64,000 bases of DNA from Fibrobacter intestinalis (GTDB taxonomy: Bacteria; Fibrobacterota; Fibrobacteria; Fibrobacterales; Fibrobacteraceae). Of this stretch, positions 52,335-61,100 are shown one piece after another (within the stretch, counting starts at the first letter, position 1; each line of letters begins with the position of its first letter). Under the pieces are notes generated by a model that was given only the letters and a program-made list of their open reading frames with translations, had not been told where the DNA came from and did not search any database. Made by a program: the position numbers and the translations under genes. The stretch is taken from assembly GCF_900167415.1 (NCBI RefSeq), contig NZ_FUWU01000008.1, positions 1 through 64,000 on the forward strand, written 5' to 3'.

Positions 52335-52775
52335 TCAATTCGATTGGGATTCGAACGCGTATTTCTCGCGATAATAGCTCAACATATCGTCCGCATTGCG
52401 GAACGCTCCCCGTTTGACGGCGCTGCGCACTTCGGGATCCGTACGCACCAGCTTGCGAAGACGCGAATCAATGTCCCGGAAAAAGAGTTCATTGGAGGCC
52501 TGATCGATGTTGTGCTGGGAATAATTCAAGTGGTAACGGCGTTCCAGCATCTGGAAAAGATCCGTCTGGCACTGGTTATCGGGCGGATTCCTTTTGAGAA
52601 TGGGCTCGTAGCATTGGGAAATATAGGACTGCTTCATGCTGACAATCATATTGTCAATCTTCGGGATGTTGCGCGAACTGTCCGAATGGGTGGCAAGCTC
52701 CGCTTTGGGCAAAGAAGAGGAACAGGCGACAAAAATAGCCGCAAAACCAATGACAGCAATCCAACGACCAAACAT
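52335..52775 (-). CDS. Putative lipoprotein of unknown function
   Basis: A 146-aa protein with a short signal peptide and lipobox FVAC (Cys18) followed by a Ser run. The mature part is mainly helical (KIDNMIVSMKQSYISQCYEP, NIDQASNELFFRDIDSRLRK) and has two further cysteines (SQCYEP, NQCQTD). No family is recognised. ATG 52775 has an ideal TAGGAG site six bases upstream, so the longer frame starting at 52826 is rejected. Confidence 0.75.
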   Translation of the reverse strand: MFGRWIAVIGFAAIFVACSSSLPKAELATHSDSSRNIPKIDNMIVSMKQSYISQCYEPILKRNPPDNQCQTDLFQMLERRYHLNYSQHNIDQASNELFFRDIDSRLRKLVRTDPEVRSAVKRGAFRNADDMLSYYREKYAFESQSN

Positions 52776-52856
52776 GAAAACTCCTATGTAATTTTCCCAG
52801 CCCGCACTAAAGTTACCTAATTCCAACCAAATTTAGGGGCATCTTTTTGTGAATTT

Positions 52857-54230
52857 TCACTTACCAGAAAGGAACCAAGTGATGGGATTCACAACTGTAT
52901 AACGAATATTACCCAATTTTTTCTTGCCTCGGGCATCTACAAAACCCGTCACCAAATGAACGTGCGGTCCCGTCGTATGTCCCGTCGTTCCCACAGTGGC
53001 CACCGGATCTCCCCGCATGACGTTCTGCCCGTCCAAATAGAGCAGCTGATTGCAGTGCATAAAAAGAATCACCCGATTTTTATCGGCGATGCCAATAACG
53101 ACTCCCCCGCGTTCGTCTTGAAATGTCCAAGCCTTGCCGCTGAAAGGTGCGAGGATTCTCGCTCCGGGACGACTGGCGACATCCCACGCCGGATGCTTGC
53201 GATTTTTAGACGTCGCTTTCGGATAATAGGCTTCCGTCACGTAGGCAATCGAATCGGCGATAAGCCCCGTGAAATAATTCCAGGCGGGAGCGATCAAATC
53301 GTATTCGGGATTGCGCAAACTGTCCGGTATCGAGAAACGGACGGAAACTCCCGCGGGCGGAATGCGCAGAGAATTCTTTCTCCAGGAATCGGCGGGGAAT
53401 CCATTTTTCTCCAGAGTTTCCGCGATGTAGGAATCCAAAATTTCAGCGTTCGTCACCAAGGCGGAAAAACGCCCGACCGCATAACGGGCAATTCTTTCCA
53501 GTGGCTCCTTCCCGTCAAAAACGTAATCAAAATAGGGAGCTTCGGCGTAAACAAGCATTTCGGACTTGATATTCCTGGAAAGCGGAAGCTGCTCCGCCCA
53601 TTCGGAAGAGATAAAAAAAGGAACTGCGGCGGCCAAAACGCAAAAAAGAGGGAAAAAACGGCGAAAGAATCGCGGCCATCCATCCAGGACATTTTCACGG
53701 AGAATGCGAATTTTCAAAAACGAAAGGAACGTCGCCGCAGCCAAAGACGCATCGGACTCAACGTCCTCTACAGAAACAAAGCCTCTTTCGACGGAGTTCC
53801 TAACCGCAGAATGCAAGGCAGGAAAACGTTTTTTGGGTGGCAGCGGCGCACACCACCAGAAAAACTGGGGAGGAAAAGGGGCAAAGGAATTTAGAGCGGA
53901 TAAAAGTTCGTCGGAGAGCGGCTCCCGGCCTTGAGAAAAAACAAGAAGAATACGCATGGAAAAAAGCAACGAGGCAATTTCGCCTTCAAATCCTTTCCGG
54001 AATACGACAAAGATATTTTTCGCTTCGTTCTTCTGCTGCCGAACTCGACATTTTTCCAAAAACGCTTTTGGAGAGCCTTCTAGCGGCGAATATTCGACAA
54101 AAAGAAAAGGCGCAGTCCCGCAAAAGGATTGCGCAAAATTCTCTAGCCGCTCGCAGCGAAAGTTTTTCGGAACGATGACGCCCACGAGCGATCCTTGGGC
54201 GATCAACGAATCGAGCACCTTGCGCTGCAT
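52857..54230 (-). CDS. M23-family metallopeptidase with a transmembrane segment
   Basis: 457 aa. The N-terminal half (1-190) is an unrecognised, probably cytoplasmic region. One transmembrane helix lies near 200-218 (FFPLFCVLAAAVPFFIS). The C-terminal periplasmic LytM/M23 domain has HPAWDVA (about 345, His and Asp zinc ligands), DERGGVVIGI, VMRGDPVATVGTTGHTTGPHVHL (His-x-His ligand near 420) and a proline-rich end. All catalytic residues are present, so it could cleave peptidoglycan cross-links or act in envelope remodelling. The upstream gene (54241-54678) ends 10 bases before its start, so the two form an operon. The fusion of a cytoplasmic region to a peptidase is unusual. Confidence 0.85.
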   Translation of the reverse strand: MQRKVLDSLIAQGSLVGVIVPKNFRCERLENFAQSFCGTAPFLFVEYSPLEGSPKAFLEKCRVRQQKNEAKNIFVVFRKGFEGEIASLLFSMRILLVFSQGREPLSDELLSALNSFAPFPPQFFWWCAPLPPKKRFPALHSAVRNSVERGFVSVEDVESDASLAAATFLSFLKIRILRENVLDGWPRFFRRFFPLFCVLAAAVPFFISSEWAEQLPLSRNIKSEMLVYAEAPYFDYVFDGKEPLERIARYAVGRFSALVTNAEILDSYIAETLEKNGFPADSWRKNSLRIPPAGVSVRFSIPDSLRNPEYDLIAPAWNYFTGLIADSIAYVTEAYYPKATSKNRKHPAWDVASRPGARILAPFSGKAWTFQDERGGVVIGIADKNRVILFMHCNQLLYLDGQNVMRGDPVATVGTTGHTTGPHVHLVTGFVDARGKKKLGNIRYTVVNPITWFLSGK

Positions 54231-54240
54231 GGCACTACGC

Positions 54241-54678
54241 TTAAAGGCTTTCTACCGTTTTCTTGACGAACATCTTGCAAGCACCGCGCGGATAAGTGTG
54301 GATCTGCGGCGGCGCAGCGACAAATCTGTCGATGGCCGTATAGAGCTCTTCTGAAGAGGCGTTCGGGGCGATAATCATTTCCTGACCACGCAAAGCACTG
54401 CGGCCTTTGAGCGGTTCTACACGACGAGAGCGGCTGACAACGGCAAGCGGAACCATTTCCAAAACGGGAAGCAGCCCGAAATAACGGAAAAGGCTAAAAT
54501 TCTTTTGCCACGTAAAACGTTCAACAAGAAGACCGAAAGTATTTTCCGGAACGCCCTTGGCCTGCAAAAACGCTTCGCCGGACATGGTTACCAATTCATG
54601 ATTGGTCGGAAAATTGTTTACAAAAGCGGCATTGTCGCCTTTCAGGTAAATATCATCGCAAAGGAAAACAAATTTCAT
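54241..54678 (-). CDS. Unknown protein upstream of the M23 peptidase
   Basis: A 145-aa soluble protein with no recognised family. It starts as a small alpha/beta fold (MKFVFLCDDIYLKGDNAAFV) and continues with helices and strands (VPLAVVSRSRRVEPLKGR), ending with a basic ACKMFVKKTVESL. There is no signal peptide. Operon partner of the peptidase gene, 10 bases apart; a role in the same process is possible but unproven. Confidence 0.65.
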   Translation of the reverse strand: MKFVFLCDDIYLKGDNAAFVNNFPTNHELVTMSGEAFLQAKGVPENTFGLLVERFTWQKNFSLFRYFGLLPVLEMVPLAVVSRSRRVEPLKGRSALRGQEMIIAPNASSEELYTAIDRFVAAPPQIHTYPRGACKMFVKKTVESL

Positions 54679-54961
54679 ATAAGATCCCGTTGTTGAACAA
54701 ATGTCGCGCTTAAAATAGATAAAATTCCCCTTTTTGTCATCACAAAGCGTCCCATTCGCATATTTATCCCACCAACATTATTTTTTTCTGTCCACACTTG
54801 TTTTTCTTTTTGGAGACAATCCTTCGACATGCCATAGCATAACTTGTTGAAAATCAACGAGTTAAAATCAAAAAAGCGTTTTTTCTTTAAATTTTGGGCC
54901 TATTCAAATTCTTTTTTGCGCTATCAAAATCGAAAATTCTTCACATTTTCTTTGTCCAAGA

Positions 54962-55055
54962 CCGTTCAAATAACTTTATATTTGGTAAAGTTCGCCCATT
55001 TTTGGCATTTTGCATAAAACCGGCGAAACATAGGATGAGAAGTGGTTTTGAACGG
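54962..55055. promoter_or_regulatory. Inverted repeat flanking the repeat-protein promoter box
   Basis: Perfect 9-bp inverted repeat CCGTTCAAA (54962-54970) / TTTGAACGG (55047-55055), separated by 76 bases that include TATATTTG. It could be paired operator half-sites or a leader stem. Confidence 0.35.
54977..54984 (+). promoter_or_regulatory. TATATTTG promoter box for the 2429-aa repeat protein
   Basis: TATATTTG with a TTTG 22 bases upstream (near 54951), close to the Bacteroidota -33/-7 arrangement. It would give a leader of roughly 120 nt before ATG 55114. Confidence 0.5.
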
Positions 55056-55113
55056 TTCAACCGCACAAGGCGGTTCGCCGACATTAAACCATGAGGTCTA
55101 TTGGAGTTCATAA

Positions 55114-58100
55114 ATGATTCGAAAGAAATCAGTGTCCCTATTCTTGGCCGCAGGTCTGCTGTCCTCGGTCGTTTTTGCACAAGATGAAGCCCAACCGGCG
55201 GCGGCAGAAAACAATCCGCCGTCCCTAAACGGAATTCCGGGCGAATCCATCCAGGAAGGCGGAAAGTTCGCGCCCATCAAGCTTGACGACTTTGTCAGCG
55301 ATCCTGAAGATCCTCCTGCTAAATTACGTTGGAACATCTCTGGAAACAAGCAACTCCAAGTAAAAGAATCCAATCATGTGGTCTCGATCACAGTGCCCGA
55401 CCAATATTGGAACGGTTCAGAAGATTTGACATTTACTGTCACAGACACCAAGGGCGCGTCAAGTTCCGAAACCGTGACGTTCTCGGTGGAATCCGTCAAT
55501 AACCCGCCTGAAGTTTCCAAAATCCCCGATCAGACCATCGACGAAGGCAAGACCTTCACTCCCATCAAGCTTGACGATTATGTAAAAGACCCCGACCATC
55601 CGAAAGACCAGATTACCTGGGAATACGAGATGACGCAGACCGCCAAAGACCAGGCGGAGGGCGAACTGACCGTCGATATCACCAAAGATCGCATCGCCAA
55701 CATCGTCGTTCCGGACGCCCATTGGTACGGTGCCTACAAGATTACCTTTATTGCGACCGATGCCGAATACGCTTCGGCAAAAACCTCGGCGAACTTTACC
55801 GTTCGCCCGATAAACGATCCGCCCATCGTCCAGAAAGCTCCAGACCAGACCATCAACGAGAAGGAGCAGTTCGAAGCCATCAATCTTTCCGACTTGGTCA
55901 GCGATGTCGATGACGACGTGTCGAAAATCAAATGGACCGTCTCCGGCGGAAAAGACCTCAAGGTCAAAATCGACAAATACAACGTAGCGGAAGTCATCAT
56001 TCCCAATGAAAACTGGAATGGACCGACCGAAACGTTTACCTTTACGGCAACCGACCCGCACGGCGCAAGCGCAAGCTTTAAAACCGCTTTCACGGTAAAA
56101 TCCGTCAATGACGCTCCGGAATTTGTGGACCAGATTCCCGACCAGACCATTGCGGAAAAGCAGCAGTTCAAGCCGATCGAATTGGAAAAATACATCAAGG
56201 ATCCGGATCACAAGTTCGAACAATTGAAATGGGAATTTTCCGGCAACAAGGATTTGAAAGTCCAGCTAAACGGCAAGACCGCTAAAATTCTGATTCCAAA
56301 TGCTTTCTGGAACGGTTCGGAATCCATCACGTTCAAGGCGACCGACCCCGAAGGGGCCAGTGCCGAAACCCAGGCGACCTTTACTGTCGAATCCGTCAAC
56401 GACGTGCCAAAATTTGTCAAACAGATTCCCGCGCAGACCATCGACGAAAAGAAGCAGTTCGCCGCCATCCATCTGGATGAATTTGTCAAGGACGACGACC
56501 ATAAAAACGCCGAGCTTTCCTGGGAATTCGAAGTCAAGTCCGTCGGCAAGGAACCGGAATCCGGTCCGCTGAACATCAATATCGACGACAAGCACGTCGC
56601 TAAAATCGAAATTCCCGACACCTACTGGAATGGTTCCGCCATCGCGACATTCAAAGTGACCGACCCCGAAGGTGCCGAAGCCAAGCAGGATGTCAAGCTT
56701 TCCGTCCGTTCCATCAATGATTTGCCGGTGTTTAAAAAGATTCCCGACCAGACCATTGAAGAAAAAGCGGAATTTGACGGATTCTCCCTGGACGATTTCC
56801 TTTCTGATCCGGATCACGATATTTCCCAGCTGAAAATTTCCGTTTCTGGAAACAAGAGCCTGAAAGTCAATATCGACAACAACCGCAATGTCACCATTAA
56901 ACAGCCGACCGAAATTTGGAACGGCACGGAAAACATCACCTTTACGGCAACCGATCCCGAAAACGGCAAAGCTTCGACGACGGTCAAATTCTCCGTGACT
57001 TCTGTAAACGATCCGCCGGTCATGAAGGACATTCCGAGCCAGACCATTCAAGAAAAGGAACAGTTCAAGCCGATTGAACTCGACAAGTTTGTAAGCGATC
57101 TCGACCACCCGAACGACAAGCTCAAATGGACGATTTCCGGCAACAAGGATATTCAGGTCAAGCTGGACAACAACCGCAAAGCGACTCTCGTTCTGCCGAA
57201 TAAATACTGGAACGGCTCCGAAGCCATCACATTCAAAGTGACCGACCCCGAAGGGGCTTCTGACGAACGCACGGTTCAATTCACTGTCGAATCGGTGAAT
57301 GACGCGCCGGAATTTGTCAAGGACATCCCGGACCAGAAAATCCAGGAAAAAGCGCAGTTCAAGCCCATCAATTTGGGAGAACTCATCAAGGATCCGGATC
57401 ACAAACTGACCGACCTGACTCTGAACATCGACGTGAAAGCCGCGCCGGGTTCGCCGAAAGGCACGCAAGCGGAATTGCAAGTGAACGTGGACGCCAAAAT
57501 GGTCGCCACCATCGCGATTCCGAACAAATACTGGAATGGTTCCAATGTGGTGACGTTCAGCGTTACCGACCCGGAAGGAGCCAAGGCAATCAAGTCCGCC
57601 ACCTTTACCGTAGAATCCATTAACGATGCTCCGGTTCTCAAGGAAATCAAGTCGCAGACCATCGCCGAAAAAGCCCAGTTTGCGCCCATCAACCTCGCCG
57701 AACTCACCGACGACCCGGATCACGCTTTTGAAAAACTCAAATGGAGCATCACGGGCAACAAAGACTTGAACGTCAATATCAATAAGGCCGGCGAAGCGAC
57801 CGTCGCCATTCCGAATCAGCTCTGGAACGGTTCTGAAAAAATCACGTTCACCGTTACCGACCCGGAAGGAGCCAGCGCCAAGCAGACCGCCGTCTTTACG
57901 GTCACCTCCGTCAACGATCCGCCGGTCATGAAGGACATTCCGAGCCAGACCATCAAGGAAAAACAGGAATTTAAGACGATAGACCTCAACAGCTATGTTT
58001 CGGATCTTGACCATCCGAACGAAAAGCTCAAGTGGAATATCACGGGCAACAAGGAACTCAAATTCAAGGTGGATACCAAGCATCAGCTTTCCATCATCAT

Positions 58101-61100
58101 CCCGAATAAATACTGGCACGGTTCCGAAACGTTCAACATCGAAGTTTCCGACCCGGAAGGAGCCAAGGATTCCCGCAAGGTCACGTTCACGGTCGAATCG
58201 GTAAACGACGCACCGGAATTCACCAAAAAGATCAACAACCAGTCCATCGACGAAAAGAAAGCCTTCGCTCCGATCAAACTGTTTGAAATCGTCAAGGACC
58301 CGGATCACAAGACTTCGGAACTGACCTGGAACTTTGACGTGAAAGCGGCGCCGGGTTCGCCGAAGGGATACAAGCCCGGACTCAAGGTGAATATGGATCC
58401 CAAGACCGGAACCGCCACAGTCGTCGCTCCCGACGTCTATTGGAACGGCTCCGATGAAATCACGTTCACCGCAACCGACCCGGAAGGAGCCAAAGTCTCC
58501 CAAAAGGCTCTCTTCACCATCAAGTCCATCAACGACAAGCCTGTATTCAAAAAGATTAACGACCAGATTATCATGGAAAAGGAAGAGTTCAAGGATATCA
58601 ATCTTGCCGAACTCGTTTCTGACCCCGACGATGCCTTTAAGACTCTCAAGTGGACCATCACGGGCAACAAGGATCTGAAGGTCAGCATTTCCAAGGATGG
58701 AGTCGCTTCCATCAAGACGCCGAACAAACTCTGGAACGGCACGGAAAAAGTGACCTTCCAAGTGAGCGACCCGCAAGGCGCTACGGAAAAGCAGACAGTC
58801 CAGTTCACGGCAAAATCCGTGAACGATCCACCGGTCATGAAAGACATCCCGAACCAGACCATCAAGGAAAAACAGGAATTTAAACCCATCGACCTCAACA
58901 ACTACGTTTCGGATCTCGATCATCCGATGAACAAACTCAAGTGGACGATCACCGGGAACAAATTCCTGAAGTTCAAGATTTCTCCGGACCACAAACTCTC
59001 CGCCGAAGTGCCGAACAAGTTCTGGAACGGTACCGAAACTATCACGCTGACGGCGACGGACCCGGAAGGCGCCAAGGATTCCCGCAGCGTCACCTTTGAA
59101 GTGATTTCTGTAAATGACCCGCCGGTATTTGCCCGCGAAATCAAGAGCCAGACCATCGACGAAAAGAAGCAATTCGCCGCTATCAATTTGGATGAGCTGG
59201 TTCAGGATCCCGACCACAAGAAGACGGATCTCCAGTGGACCGCCGTCGTCAAGGACGCTTCCGCCAAAGCTCCTGCGCCGAAAAAAGGGAAGAAGGGCAA
59301 AGCCGCTCCGCAAGCAAGCGAAGAATCTTCGAAGAATGGGCTGACCGTGGAAATCGACAACAATCACGTCGCCCGCATCATGATTCCGAATACTTACTGG
59401 AACGGTTCGGCAAATATCACGTTTACCGTTTCCGACCCGGAAGGTGCCAAGGCTTCGTCCAGCGCGCTCTTTACCGTGCGCTCGATTAACGACCTGCCGA
59501 TGATTTCGGCCAACGCCCCGAAGGGTGAAACCATCCGTGAAGGCGGCAAATTCAAGACCATCGATTTGTCCTCCCTCGCCACGGACGCAGACCATCCGGC
59601 CAAGCAGCTCAAGTGGAGCTTCAATGGCAACCGCCAGCTGCAAGTCGCTTTGAACAAGGACAACACCGTCCAAATCAAGACGCCGAATGCACAATGGCAT
59701 GGTAAAGAAAGCATCACATTTACCGTCACCGATCCGGAAGGCGGCAAGGCCAGCCACAAGATGGACTTCGTCGTCACCGAAGTGAACGATCCGCCAGTCC
59801 TTTCCAAGATTCCGAGCCAGAAAATCAAGGAAAAGGAATTATTCAAGCAAATTGCACTCGACGAATTCGTGAAGGACCCGGACAATAAACCGTCCGAAAT
59901 GAAGTGGACCGTTTCCGGCAATAAATACCTGAAAGCGGAAATCACATCTGCCAGAAAGCTCGTCGTTTCGGCTCCGAACAAATACTTCTGGTGCAAGCCC
60001 GACACTCTGACATTGACTGTAAAAGATCCGCAAGGAGCTTCGGCGACAACAGCCATCGTCTATGAAATCGTTTCGGTAAACGACGCGCCCGTGATGAAGG
60101 ACATCCCGTCCCAGTCCATCAAGGAAAAGGCCCAGTTCAAAACCATTCCTCTCGATAGCTATGTTCATGATGCCGACCATCGCAGCAACCAGCTGAAATG
60201 GACAGCCGTCGTGAAGAAAGCCGACGCAGCACCCGCTCCCGCTCCCAAAAAGAAAGCTTCGAGAGGCAAAAAAGGCAAGAAGGGCAAGGCGCAGAAGGAA
60301 GAGCCGACTGCTGAAGAAAAGAAGGACGAAAACGATTTGACCGTAACGATTGACGACAAGCACGTCGCCCATCTGAATATCCCCAACGCGTTCTGGAATG
60401 GCAAACGGACAATCACATTTACCGTCACCGACCCGGAAGGAGCCAAGGATTCCAAGACGGCGACCTTCGAAGTCGTTTCAGTAAACGACCCGCCCACTCT
60501 TGCCAAAATTCCGAACCAGAAGATTAAGGAAAAGGAACATTTCGCTCCGATCGACCTGCTCCCGCTTGTCAAGGATCCGGACCATCCGACCTCGGCGTTG
60601 AAATTTGAAGTGTCGCAGCCGCGCAGCCTCAAGGCTTCGATCAATGCGAAAAAGCAACTCGTCGTTTCGACTCCGGACAAATACTGGAACGGTTCCGAAA
60701 AAATCACTTTGACGGTGACCGACCCCGAAGGCGGAAGAGCATCTCAGCAAGTGCAGTTTGATGTGACTCCGGTAAACGACGCACCTGTCGTCAAGGCGAT
60801 TCCGAACCAGAAAATCAAGGAAAAGGAACGCTTTGAACCCATCGATCTCTCCAAGTTCGTGAACGACCCGGACAACCGCCCCAATGAAATCAAGTGGAGC
60901 GTCTCGAGCAATAAGGAACTGCAAGTCAAAATCACCGGTGCCCGCGTACAAATCGCCGTCCCGAATGACCACTGGAACGGCTCGGAAAAGCTGACCTTTA
61001 CAGCGACCGACCCGGCTGGGGCTTCGGCAAGCGCAACGGCGACGTTCACGGCGACCCCGGTGAACGACCCGCCCCACTTCAACAAGCTTCCGCCGCAGAC

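Larger units (their letters stand above)
54679..55113. other. 435-bp divergent intergenic region
   Basis: No gene is seen. The region separates the minus-strand peptidase operon from the plus-strand repeat-protein gene. It contains a hairpin CTTGTTGA AAA TCAACGAG (54843-54861), an inverted repeat CCGTTCAAA/TTTGAACGG (54962-54970, 55047-55055) and the promoter box TATATTTG (54977-54984), and is strongly AT-rich in its middle. Confidence 0.6.

Noticed and set aside
56266-59757. 1163-codon minus-strand ORF inside the repeat protein
   Set aside because: Antisense shadow of a highly repetitive coding region. The open frame repeats because the repeats do; there is no start signal.
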